From: a candidate division WWE3 bacterium RIFCSPLOWO2_12_FULL_36_10
Lineage (GTDB): Bacteria; Patescibacteriota; WWE3; UBA101185; UBA10185
NCBI GenBank assembly: GCA_001772985.1
Contig: MEVN01000012.1
Span: forward strand, 1 to 26,297
Reading direction: 5' to 3'
Length of the DNA stretch: 26,297 nt
The notes below the pieces were generated by a model that had not been told where the DNA came from, ran no database searches, and worked only from the letters and a program-made list of their open reading frames with translations. Below, one piece after another: positions 6,714 through 15,120 of the stretch. Numbering within the stretch: position 1 is the first letter of the stretch; each line of letters opens with the position of its first letter. The translations under genes were made by a program, and so were the position numbers.

Positions 6714-6727
6714 TTAACAGGAAAAAT

Positions 6728-7063
6728 ATGATAGATAAACAAATAATTGATTCATTTAAAAACTTAATAGACGGGCTTGATGTTGACGAAGTATACAAAA
6801 AAGCAATTGTTGACTTTATGGACACTTATGACGGAAATAACACAAACGAATTCTACTCAATGCTTGTAGCTGTTTCGGGACTTTTGGTTGAACTTAAAGA
6901 TCTAAGAATTGTGGAACACGGATACAATTTAATTGAAGAAGAATCAGAAAAGACTCAGGATGAGCTTGATTCAATAATAAGACAATTCAAAGATTTAAAT
7001 GACGGAAAATTGCCTCCCGATCCAATGGTTTCAACCCTTGAAGAAGATCAAGTTACGGATTAA
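6728..7063 (+). CDS. Hypothetical acidic helical protein, 111 aa
   Basis: Not recognised. Small, acidic, apparently all-helical cytosolic protein (MIDKQIIDSF..., rich in Asp/Glu) with no Cys, membrane segment or signal peptide, ending in an acidic tail. AGGAAAA lies just before the ATG and is a weak ribosome-binding site. It follows the 350-aa gene by 14 bases. The two are probably co-transcribed, and the acidic protein may partner the basic coiled-coil protein upstream (inference). Its TAA shares the four bases TTAA with the stop of the convergent ATPase gene, leaving no room for a conventional terminator. Confidence 0.6.
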   Translation: MIDKQIIDSFKNLIDGLDVDEVYKKAIVDFMDTYDGNNTNEFYSMLVAVSGLLVELKDLRIVEHGYNLIEEESEKTQDELDSIIRQFKDLNDGKLPPDPMVSTLEEDQVTD

Positions 7064-9483
7064 AAAAGCTTACTCACTTTTCCTAAATTACTTAAATTCG
7101 GCTTTAATTCCTGAACGCTATCTGTAAATCCAGCCCGTTTGTTTATATACTCCTCTACTTCACTTGCCGGAGTTCCGTACTTGAGTCTTGACATTTCTCG
7201 TATTGTTTTTGCTATATTCGGATCTTTTTTAGTTGCAGATATACTCTCCCAATCAACAACCATTGAAAAAGGTGGAGTTGGATGCCCGTCAACTAAAAGT
7301 TTGACGTAAGCATTTCCAATTGGATTATTTATTAAATCAGGCGCTTTAAAAACCGGATCAAATTGTGTTTCTAAGTATTTTCCATCTTCGGCACCAACCC
7401 TAAAAGCAACTGTTGTACCAACGTTTCCAAAAACTGCGTTTTTAATATCATCGGTTAACTGAGCTATAAACTGATTTGCAACAATTAAATTTAACTTATA
7501 TTTTCTTGCTTCAGATAAAATAGTTGCAAAATCGGGTGTTGCAAAATTTTGAAACTCATCAACGTAAAGATAAAAATCAGGAAAATCTTCTTTACCAATA
7601 AGAGTGTGCCTTCCCATAGCAGCAGCCAAAATTCTTGGAACTAAAAGAAGGCCAATAAAGTTTGCGTTTTCTTCTCCTATCTTCCCTTTTGATAAATCAA
7701 CTAAAAGAATCTTTTTCTCGGCCATAATTTTTCCAAAATTAATTGCGGAATGAGGCTGGCCTATTATATTTCTCATAATTTTTTCTGTAACTAATCGGTC
7801 AAACTTAGAAACAAAATAGCCCATTGTCTCCCCTTTCCTGTTCTCCGAAGTTTTTGCAACCTCGTCTGTCCAGTATCTTCTAACTAAGGGGTCAGTTACA
7901 TTTGGTAAAAACTTTTCTGAATATTTCTGGTCAATAAATAATCTCAAAACATCAACCATTGTACTTTCCTTATCAACCATAGCGGTAAGCATTACGTTTC
8001 TAATTGCTCTTTCTAATTGCGGGCCCATAATTCCCTGTTTGTTTGGATCGTATAGTTTATATAAAAGGGCGATAAAAGCATTAATAAGCATGTTTTGCTG
8101 TTCTTCTGTATCTGCTTCTAAAAGATTTAAACCTATTGGTCTTGTTGTATCCGAAACATCAAATAAAATTACATCTTCAATTCTTTCAGGAGGCATTTTC
8201 TCAAGAATGTCATCAATATCGGTTCCGTGAGGATCTATAATTGCCACTCCCTTACCGTTTCTTATATCCTGTAGTGCCATTGACATTAAAAGTACCGACT
8301 TCCCTGTTCCGGTTTGTCCGATTATATAAGTGTGCCTTCTTCTGTCTTCTTCTTTCAAAAAGATTTTTTTCTTATCGCCTCTAAATATACTTTTTCCAAG
8401 ATACATGCCTTCGCTTGGAAGGTTAACAGGCGCAGCAGCTCTTCTTGCCCTAAGCCACAAAATGTTTGGAGTTTGCACATTTTTGTTTGGTAAATGAAAA
8501 ATTGTGGCAAGCTCTTCGGAATTTAGCACTGAGGTATTTTTATAAATTGAGATTCCCAAAACAGGAATGTGCCAATCAATTACATGAAGTTTTCTGTAAA
8601 TAAAATTGTCTATAAGTTTTTTTTGACTCACAAATTTACGTTTTTGAAACCGGTTATAAGTAACGTCTGTAAATTGCTCAAACGAAGCTTCAAGGTTTTT
8701 TAAGTGCGCTTCCGATGAAATTTTGTCTTTTGATATTGAAATTAACCTTATAGCAGAGTCAAAACCGGGCTTAGCTATTTTTTTCTCTATACCTTCTAAA
8801 AACGAGGAATCTATTGATGTACTCTTTTTTTCAGGATCAGAATTTTTCTTATTTACTCTGTTTACAAATCCTCTGCCGGCCAGTCTCCAGCTATCAATTG
8901 CTGGCCTTAATAAATACTGAACTGCCAATACTTCGTCATCCTGTAGTTTACTCATAGACGAGGTTATTATATTTAAGGCATCCGCACCCAAATCTTCATA
9001 TCTTTTAATTGGGTAATACGGAGGACCCGCAAGTTTTAATTCAGCTACTGATGTATAAACTCCCCTGTCCCATATCTCATTTGGATCAATTATGTCAATT
9101 TCTGCAGATGGATAAGCTCCGTTTATGTATTTCTCAACTAATGAGGCTATATCATCCGGAACAACTACATAAAAACCAATTCCCTCACTTTTTGATACTA
9201 TTTCAAACGAAATTCTATGCTGACCTGTAAAAACAGCTTGCCAAAAGGACTTCCTAAATCCCATAAGACCTGAAAACAGTTGTTCCGCGGATTTTATTTC
9301 TATTTCATTATCTGATGGTAATCTAATTTGCAAAAAAGTTACATCATATTCATGTGCTTTCTCACTTTTTTTTCTAAGAGATGCTGCAACAAAATACACA
9401 ATACTCCCAATAAAAATAGAAAGTATTAATAAATAAACTATTATCCAAAATATAGTATAAGAATAGTTTAGAATCCCGCCCAT
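7060..9483 (-). CDS. Membrane-anchored VirD4/TraG-like ATPase, 807 aa
   Basis: An N-terminal membrane helix (about 9-34) is followed by a roughly 350-residue domain and a RecA/AAA-type ATPase core. Walker A is GQTGTGKS at 389-396, an IIDPHG motif lies at 415-420 (typical of the HerA/VirD4/TraG group), and Walker B YLYVDEFQNF spans 638-647. A Gln-containing motif, ANQFIAQL (669-676), follows. These proteins are hexameric motors coupling substrates to type IV secretion or conjugation channels, or DNA pumps. No relaxase, VirB4, mating-pair genes or oriT are visible here, so a role in DNA uptake, pilus function or protein export is unproved. TAAGGATAATATG provides one of the few real Shine-Dalgarno matches. 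It is the last gene of a four-gene run. Confidence 0.8.
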   Translation of the reverse strand: MGGILNYSYTIFWIIVYLLILSIFIGSIVYFVAASLRKKSEKAHEYDVTFLQIRLPSDNEIEIKSAEQLFSGLMGFRKSFWQAVFTGQHRISFEIVSKSEGIGFYVVVPDDIASLVEKYINGAYPSAEIDIIDPNEIWDRGVYTSVAELKLAGPPYYPIKRYEDLGADALNIITSSMSKLQDDEVLAVQYLLRPAIDSWRLAGRGFVNRVNKKNSDPEKKSTSIDSSFLEGIEKKIAKPGFDSAIRLISISKDKISSEAHLKNLEASFEQFTDVTYNRFQKRKFVSQKKLIDNFIYRKLHVIDWHIPVLGISIYKNTSVLNSEELATIFHLPNKNVQTPNILWLRARRAAAPVNLPSEGMYLGKSIFRGDKKKIFLKEEDRRRHTYIIGQTGTGKSVLLMSMALQDIRNGKGVAIIDPHGTDIDDILEKMPPERIEDVILFDVSDTTRPIGLNLLEADTEEQQNMLINAFIALLYKLYDPNKQGIMGPQLERAIRNVMLTAMVDKESTMVDVLRLFIDQKYSEKFLPNVTDPLVRRYWTDEVAKTSENRKGETMGYFVSKFDRLVTEKIMRNIIGQPHSAINFGKIMAEKKILLVDLSKGKIGEENANFIGLLLVPRILAAAMGRHTLIGKEDFPDFYLYVDEFQNFATPDFATILSEARKYKLNLIVANQFIAQLTDDIKNAVFGNVGTTVAFRVGAEDGKYLETQFDPVFKAPDLINNPIGNAYVKLLVDGHPTPPFSMVVDWESISATKKDPNIAKTIREMSRLKYGTPASEVEEYINKRAGFTDSVQELKPNLSNLGKVSKLF

Positions 9484-9498
9484 ATTATCCTTAATTTG

Positions 9499-9825
9499 CT
9501 AAATCTTTGGTTTTGCCGGATTGTGCTCATCCTCAACTCCTTGAATAAATTCAGCTTCCTCTTTATCAGCTGCCTGTGTTAAATCATCCGCTATTGTGGA
9601 TACTGAATCCAATTCTTCGTGTCCGGTCCTTAGATCAACTATCCCAGCAATACCATCTCCTGCATTCTGGCCTTGTTGTAAAGGTTGTCCTGACGGGGCA
9701 ATACTGCTCGTACTATCCGAAGGAGAAATCGCAGGTTGCACTTCCGGTGCTCTTATAACTTCAGCTTCAGGAATTATTGACTCCACTGGAGTTTGAACGG
9801 GAATACCAGGCAGGTTGTCGGTCAT
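9499..9825 (-). CDS. Disordered Pro/Glu/Ser-rich protein, 108 aa
   Basis: Not recognised. Low-complexity sequence rich in Pro, Glu, Ser, Ala and Gln, with a short helical acidic segment near the C-terminus (DKEEAEFIQGVEDEH) and no Cys, membrane helix or signal peptide. It sits between the YtxH-type gene and the ATPase gene. The conserved order suggests a linker or adaptor of the ATPase (inference). It ends with TAG, and six codons later, in the same frame, begins the ATPase gene, so amber read-through would fuse them. The start at 9825 has no Shine-Dalgarno sequence. It could be lineage-specific. Confidence 0.55.
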   Translation of the reverse strand: MTDNLPGIPVQTPVESIIPEAEVIRAPEVQPAISPSDSTSSIAPSGQPLQQGQNAGDGIAGIVDLRTGHEELDSVSTIADDLTQAADKEEAEFIQGVEDEHNPAKPKI

Positions 9826-9857
9826 GGTTACATTCTAATACACAAACCCATCTTTAT

Positions 9858-10202
9858 CTATCTTTTCAGACCCCTAAAAAACTTCTTTTTCAAATTATTT
9901 TTGTCATCTACCATATCAACCAATTGCTCTATTTTATCAACAACCTCATTCTTTATCGGAGTACCTGCTTTTCTTGCTTCCTCAAGAATCGGAGCTAGTT
10001 TTTCCTCCAAATCATCGATAAATGGCCTGGCAGCTATTTTCACATCTTCAAAAGTATCTGCGACTTCATCTGAAGCATCCCTTAGCTTTCTTCTTGTTTC
10101 ACTACCAGAAGCCGGAGCAACAAGGATTCCAAAAACGGCCCCAACTAACGCGCCCAAAACAGCGCCGTTTACAAATGAGCTTGAGTTATTTTTTTCACAC
10201 AT
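9858..10202 (-). CDS. YtxH-like membrane-associated protein, 114 aa
   Basis: The N-terminal region has the YtxH/gas-vesicle-like pattern: a Gly/Ala zipper helix (NGAVLGALVGAVFGILVAP, about 11-29) followed by a short SGSETRRKL turn and a long amphipathic helical tail with many Lys/Glu. The family is a general-stress-associated, membrane-bound protein of unclear function. It begins one base after the stop of the upstream 87-aa membrane protein, so the pair is probably co-translated. It ends in TAG. Family call from pattern only. Confidence 0.7.
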   Translation of the reverse strand: MCEKNNSSSFVNGAVLGALVGAVFGILVAPASGSETRRKLRDASDEVADTFEDVKIAARPFIDDLEEKLAPILEEARKAGTPIKNEVVDKIEQLVDMVDDKNNLKKKFFRGLKR

Positions 10203-10203
10203 A

Positions 10204-10467
10204 TTATTCCTTTTTACGATCCCCTCTTATGGTATTTATTGATTTAACGGCATTATACCCTTGTACCACTGCGGACATAAAACCGGTTAATAAAGTTAGA
10301 GGGTTTGAAACTACATTACTCAAACTTTGAACATTATCTAAAACAGAATTTGTTTTTTTAATTGTTTCTCTAAATTCTTTCAAAACCAATATAAGATAAA
10401 CGCCCACCACAATGAGGTTTATAGTTAAAAGAGCCAATATAAAAACCAAAACTATTTGTATATCCAT
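10204..10467 (-). CDS. Small membrane protein (DUF948-like), 87 aa
   Basis: One N-terminal membrane helix (about 4-29) followed by a helical, coiled-coil-like cytoplasmic segment (LKEFRETIKKTNSVLDNVQSL) and a basic C-terminus. The layout resembles DUF948 proteins, which often neighbour YtxH proteins, as here. Resemblance is moderate. It is the first gene of the YtxH/ATPase run, and a good promoter sits about 20 bases upstream. Confidence 0.6.
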   Translation of the reverse strand: MDIQIVLVFILALLTINLIVVGVYLILVLKEFRETIKKTNSVLDNVQSLSNVVSNPLTLLTGFMSAVVQGYNAVKSINTIRGDRKKE

Positions 10468-10487
10468 AGGCAGTAATTGATGTGTTA

Positions 10488-10515
10488 ATTATACAAAAGT
10501 TTGAGATAAATTCAA
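10488..10515 (-). promoter_or_regulatory. Predicted sigma70-like promoter of the YtxH/ATPase unit
   Basis: TTGAAT (10510-10515), a 16-base spacer and a perfect TATAAT (10488-10493) on the minus strand. The -35 overlaps the stop codon of the upstream RodZ-like gene. The predicted start lies about 15 bases before the ATG at 10467. No terminator hairpin separates the two units. Confidence 0.6.
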
Positions 10516-11201
10516 TATGTTATTTTTGAAGATTCGGAAGCTTCCTTCACTTCCTTCGCAGATCTAAAAATCACGGTTCTTGCATCCTCAGACTCTTTCC
10601 CAAGTTTGTTTACGGACAAAAAACTAATTGTGTTAAGACCTTCTTTTAGCTTTATAGTTGTGGCAAAACTTCCGTCTGTATTTAAATTAACCTTTTGATT
10701 ATTTATGAAAAGTACTGATTCCATTTCAGTTTTCCCTGTTATATCAAGGTTTTCGCTTGTAATGATCTGGCTATTTTTTGGCGAATAAATATCAAGTTTT
10801 GGCGCTCCGGAATACGTTCTATATTGATAAAACAAGTATCCAAAAAAGCCTACAAGTAAAACTATAAAAACGCCTGATAAAACAACTGCCGGTGTAATTA
10901 TAAGTTTTGGCGCATCGAAAGTTTTGAACTTTTTGTTTTCAATTATTGAACTTGTTTTTTCGTAATCAGATTCGTACTCTCTCCGAAAAAATGCTAAAAC
11001 TTCTTCAACATTCAAATTTAAAAACTGTGCATAAATCTTTAAAAATCCCTTCGCATGAACTTTACCGGAAAATGCAGAGTAGTCCCCGCTCTCAAGCGCG
11101 GATAAATATCTTGGGTGAATTTTAATAAACTTATGAATATCTTCTAGCGTGAGTTTTTTCTTTTCTCTTTGTGTCTTTAAAATATCCGCTACTGTTTTCA
11201 T
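10512..11201 (-). CDS. RodZ-like HTH membrane protein, 229 aa
   Basis: Residues 1-75 form an Xre-type helix-turn-helix of the HTH_25 kind (ADILKTQREKKKLTLEDIHK, then PRYLSALESGDYSAF and GFLKIYAQFL). One membrane helix follows at about 100-126, then an extracytoplasmic Ig-like beta domain (134-213: PKLDIYSPKNSQII, ITGKTEMESVLFINNQ, GLNTISFLSVNKLG). This HTH-TM-beta layout is that of RodZ, which links MreB to the membrane for cell shape. The Ig-like domain here resembles bacterial Ig/glucodextranase-type modules and may replace DUF4115. It overlaps the ftsK stop as ATGA, implying coupled translation. No mreB is visible in the window. Confidence 0.72.
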   Translation of the reverse strand: MKTVADILKTQREKKKLTLEDIHKFIKIHPRYLSALESGDYSAFSGKVHAKGFLKIYAQFLNLNVEEVLAFFRREYESDYEKTSSIIENKKFKTFDAPKLIITPAVVLSGVFIVLLVGFFGYLFYQYRTYSGAPKLDIYSPKNSQIITSENLDITGKTEMESVLFINNQKVNLNTDGSFATTIKLKEGLNTISFLSVNKLGKESEDARTVIFRSAKEVKEASESSKITY

Positions 11202-13390
11202 AGTATGTTTTCATCGTTTGGCATTTCGCTATCTTTGTCGTAACCTAAATCTAAGCCTTTATCTTGATTATCGCTAATTAAAACGTCTCGGGGTTTACTT
11301 CCTTTGCTTGCTGTTACTACTCCCTTTGCCTCAAGCTCATCCAAAATTTTTGCAGCCCTTGAATAACCAATGGATAGTCTTCGCTGTAAATAAGAGGCCG
11401 AGGCTTTTCCGGTTGATACAACTATATCAAGAGCCTCATCAAATAATTCATCCGTAGAAGATCCGCCGGACGAAATGCTCCTTGATTTCTCTTGTTGTTT
11501 TAGAACATCTTCATTATATTCCGGAACACCTCCGCCAACACTCTTTAAATATGCTGCGACCTGATTTATTTCTTTGTCGGTAACCAACGATCCTTGAATT
11601 CTTATCGGTTTTGAAGCATCGGGAGGAACAAAAAGCATGTCACCTTTGCCCAAAAGTTTCTCGGCTCCGGGCTGATCTATTATTACTCTTGAATCAATTT
11701 GGCTTGTTACGTTAAATGCAATTCGACACGGAATGTTTGCTTTAATTAAACCGGTAATAACATTAGTTGACGGTCTTTGAACTGTAAGAATTAAATGAAT
11801 TCCTGTAGCACGAGCTAGCTGGGCAAGTCTTATTATGCTTTTTTCAACTCCTGTTGGATCGTTGACCATAATATCAGAAAGTTCATCAACTACTATAATA
11901 ACGTAAGGAAGTGCTTGAAAACCCGACTTTTCGTTGTACATATCAATGTTTCTGGCTCTTGCGCTCTCAAAAAGCTTATATCTTCTTTCCATTTCATTTA
12001 CCGCCCAATTAAAAACAGAAGTAGCGCGGTCAATATCAGTTACTACGGGCGTTAATAAGTGGGGAATATCTCTATAATGCACTAATTCAACTCTTTTTGG
12101 ATCAATTAGAATAAACTTGCATTCTTGAGGACTACACCTAAAAAGAAGTGAGAATATTAATGAATGCAAAAATACAGATTTTCCAGAACCTGTTGAACCA
12201 GCAACAAGAAGATGTGGCATTTTAGAAATATCGTACACCCTTGCTGTACCCGAAACATCACTTCCCAAAACTATCGATAACTTTGACTTTGCTGATTTCA
12301 TTGCGTCTGAAACCAAAAGGGATTTAAAACTAACAACTGTAGGAGTAGTATTCGGCACTTCAATTCCAATCTGCGACTTGCCTGGAATTGGTGCTTCAAT
12401 TCTTACTGAGCCTGTTGGGGAAGCTAGTGCTAATGCCAAATCATACTGCAAACTTGCGATTTTTGTAATTTTAGTTCCGGACGAAGTTTCAAGGGCGTAC
12501 TGAGTTACTGAAGGACCAAAGTTTACATCAGCAACTTTTACAATTACGCCAAAGGAGCCGAGTGTATCTTCTATTATTTTAATTCGAACTTTTACATCTC
12601 CTCTGTCAACAGGAATACTAGAAACATCTGCAAGAAGATCAAGAGGAGGAGTTTCCCAAACTTTGTCAGCATACGGAAGGGCGGAAGGAGCTAAAGATAC
12701 AACCTGACTGTCTTTTTCGTTTATCATTCCCTTTTTTCCTTGGGGTTCCGACATTGATGGTATTATTTCAAACGAAGGCCTTGTTTCTATTTCCTCATCT
12801 TCGTCATTGTTGATATCAAGTGTTTGAGTTCCTGAAGTAATTCTAATCTCATCTTTTTTGTCAGCTTTATCGAGTTTTGATTTAAGCTTGCCGGACTTTA
12901 GTGAAAAAAGTTTTTGCGCCGTAGCAGTTAAAAACCCAAACACATCGTCAAGGGATAAATTAAGCATAAGGATTAGACTTACTCCACAAACTGAAAGAAG
13001 TAAAAGGCCAGCTCCGTACACACTTACCAAACTAGATAGGAATGAAAGAATTTTATTTCCAATTAAACCACCTCTGGAACCAAGAAGTGCGGAAAACGAA
13101 AAAAGTAAGCCAAATAAACCAAATAGTACCCTCAATTGGACAAATTTCCAATTTATGGTTCTAATATATAAAAGCCCCCATACTAATAATATAGCCGGAA
13201 TAACAAGGGACGCATATCCGAAATATAATTTTAAATAATGCTGAATTTTTGCGTTTAATACATAATTTGGAACAAAAAACGACACAAGTGAAATACCGGC
13301 ACCTGCTAACAAAACAACAGAAAGTATTGACTTTAAGATGTCTGATCTTATATTAAGCTTTATCTTTCGCTTTCTTCCTCTTTTGGCCAT
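11198..13390 (-). CDS. ftsK: DNA translocase FtsK/SpoIIIE
   Basis: Length 730 aa. A basic N-terminus and four membrane helices (about 20-40, 55-77, 88-104, 115-144) are followed by a linker (165-240) and the motor domain. Walker A GSTGSGKS is at 398-405, Walker B IIVVDELSD at 498-506, with further FtsK hallmarks LTVQRPS (535-541) and VTSQIDSR. A C-terminal gamma winged-helix lies at about 647-705 (DELFDEALD, then GKASASYLQRRL and GYSRAAKILDELE), the DNA-orienting (KOPS/SRS) module. FtsK pumps chromosomal DNA at the division septum and supports dimer resolution. The linker is short compared with E. coli FtsK but normal for SpoIIIE-type proteins. Confidence 0.93.
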   Translation of the reverse strand: MAKRGRKRKIKLNIRSDILKSILSVVLLAGAGISLVSFFVPNYVLNAKIQHYLKLYFGYASLVIPAILLVWGLLYIRTINWKFVQLRVLFGLFGLLFSFSALLGSRGGLIGNKILSFLSSLVSVYGAGLLLLSVCGVSLILMLNLSLDDVFGFLTATAQKLFSLKSGKLKSKLDKADKKDEIRITSGTQTLDINNDEDEEIETRPSFEIIPSMSEPQGKKGMINEKDSQVVSLAPSALPYADKVWETPPLDLLADVSSIPVDRGDVKVRIKIIEDTLGSFGVIVKVADVNFGPSVTQYALETSSGTKITKIASLQYDLALALASPTGSVRIEAPIPGKSQIGIEVPNTTPTVVSFKSLLVSDAMKSAKSKLSIVLGSDVSGTARVYDISKMPHLLVAGSTGSGKSVFLHSLIFSLLFRCSPQECKFILIDPKRVELVHYRDIPHLLTPVVTDIDRATSVFNWAVNEMERRYKLFESARARNIDMYNEKSGFQALPYVIIVVDELSDIMVNDPTGVEKSIIRLAQLARATGIHLILTVQRPSTNVITGLIKANIPCRIAFNVTSQIDSRVIIDQPGAEKLLGKGDMLFVPPDASKPIRIQGSLVTDKEINQVAAYLKSVGGGVPEYNEDVLKQQEKSRSISSGGSSTDELFDEALDIVVSTGKASASYLQRRLSIGYSRAAKILDELEAKGVVTASKGSKPRDVLISDNQDKGLDLGYDKDSEMPNDENIL

Positions 13391-13410
13391 TGATGCTATG
13401 ATATCAGAAG

Positions 13411-15120
13411 TTAAACGTTAACGCTCGTTACTATAACTAAAGGTTTGCGACCGGTTTCCTTTGCTAAAAACTTTTCAACACTTCTTTCTATATTAAACTT
13501 TACATCATTCCAATCCCCAATTTTCCCTTGATATTTGTCCAAAACTTTATTTACAACATCAGTTGATTTACCAATTAAAGCTCTTGACTCTTTTACGTAA
13601 ATAAACCCTCTTGTAACAATTTCAACACGAGCAGCTAAAGTTTTGTTCTCTTTAGAAATTGGCAGTATCACAACAAAAACTCCATCCGTAGACAACACTT
13701 CGCGGTCTTTAATAACAACGGGACTTAAACTATCCGACATATTTCCATCAAGATAAACCGGTTTTGTAGATATTTTATCGCCTTTTTGTGCAAACCCATC
13801 TTCAAATACAATGCTTTCTCCTTCAAGCAATTCAAAAACATTTTCCTCATCAAAACCCAAACTTTTTACCATATTTCTATAAGCTCTCATTTTATTTATG
13901 GTTCCACCAAGCGGAATAAAATACGAAGGTCTAACTACCGAGGCTACTGTAATTAAGTCTCCACGAGTACCGTGACCCGAAACGTGAAGATTTTCCTGAA
14001 TAGCACTATAAACAACCTCTGCTCCTCTTAAAGTTAAATTAGACATTACTCTTTCCACATCTTCCATAACCCCCGGAGGATTTGGATCGGCAGAGAAAAT
14101 AACCAAAGCATCCTTTTCTAAACGAATATCTTTATGTTCTCCCCTACTTAATCTATCTAATGACGATCCTTGTTGGCCATAACATCCGGCTACAATATAT
14201 AATAGGTTTTCTTGTTTATATTTTGAAATATCATCCTCAGAAACGTATATACTATCCTCCTTCTGTAAGTAGCCCAAATCCCTTGCCACAGTTGAATTCT
14301 GCTCCAAAGACCTGCCGGAAAATACTACTTTTCTACCATGCCTTATTGCAGAGGTTATTATTTGATACATTCTTGAGATGTTTGAAGAAATAGTTGTAAC
14401 AAAAATTTGTCTTCCATGGGCGTTTTCAAATAATTCATTAAATGTTTCACCTAAAGCGCTTTCTGATTTTGTATATCCCTCAGCAGTAGAACCCAAACAA
14501 TCAGACATTAAACACAACACTCCCTCTTTTCCATACATCGCAATTTTTCCAAGATCAATTGGTTTATCAAGAACGGGCGTCCAATCAATTTTATAATCAG
14601 CCATATGAAGTACTGTACCCTGCGGAGTTTTTATAGCAAAGGCCATTGAGGCGGGGACTGAATGGTTTATCCTAATTGCGGAAACTTTAAAATTACCAAC
14701 AATAACTTCGGTGGTTTCGGGATTTAATAAGTTAAATCGGACATTCGAAATATCTTTAAATTTTTTCTCCTTAAGTTTTACGTTTATAAAGCCCTGAACT
14801 AACTTACTTGTATATACAGGAATATTGAGTTCTTGTAGTAAATAAGGTACCGCGCCAATATGATCTTCATGCCCGTGAGTAATAAACAAACCACGAACTT
14901 TTTCTTTATGCTCAAGAAGATAGCTAAAATCCGGAATTACAACGTCAACGCCGTACATTTCGCTATCCGGAAATCCAACTCCACAGTCTACAATAATAAT
15001 ATCGTCCCCACACTCGTAAATTGTCATGTTTTTTGTGACAGTTTCAGTTCCTCCAAGAGTTATTATCCTCAACTTTGGTTTATTACTATTAGTCTTTATG
15101 TTATCAAATAATCTTATCAT
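13411..15120 (-). CDS. rnj: Ribonuclease J (beta-CASP metallo-beta-lactamase)
   Basis: Length 569 aa, normal for the family. The metallo-beta-lactamase core carries THGHEDH at 81-87, H153 (INHSVP) and D175 (HMADYKIDW). The beta-CASP insert has the FSGRSLEQN signature (267-275) and HVSGHGTRGD (379-388). The RNase J C-terminal domain is intact up to the last residues. The enzyme is a 5'-3' exo- and endoribonuclease in mRNA decay and rRNA maturation. One departure: where RNase J usually has P-x-HGE after YFIP, this protein reads PLGGTINKM (403-411), so an expected metal-site His appears absent. It overlaps the UDG stop by one base (TAATG). Confidence 0.92.
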   Translation of the reverse strand: MIRLFDNIKTNSNKPKLRIITLGGTETVTKNMTIYECGDDIIIVDCGVGFPDSEMYGVDVVIPDFSYLLEHKEKVRGLFITHGHEDHIGAVPYLLQELNIPVYTSKLVQGFINVKLKEKKFKDISNVRFNLLNPETTEVIVGNFKVSAIRINHSVPASMAFAIKTPQGTVLHMADYKIDWTPVLDKPIDLGKIAMYGKEGVLCLMSDCLGSTAEGYTKSESALGETFNELFENAHGRQIFVTTISSNISRMYQIITSAIRHGRKVVFSGRSLEQNSTVARDLGYLQKEDSIYVSEDDISKYKQENLLYIVAGCYGQQGSSLDRLSRGEHKDIRLEKDALVIFSADPNPPGVMEDVERVMSNLTLRGAEVVYSAIQENLHVSGHGTRGDLITVASVVRPSYFIPLGGTINKMRAYRNMVKSLGFDEENVFELLEGESIVFEDGFAQKGDKISTKPVYLDGNMSDSLSPVVIKDREVLSTDGVFVVILPISKENKTLAARVEIVTRGFIYVKESRALIGKSTDVVNKVLDKYQGKIGDWNDVKFNIERSVEKFLAKETGRKPLVIVTSVNV

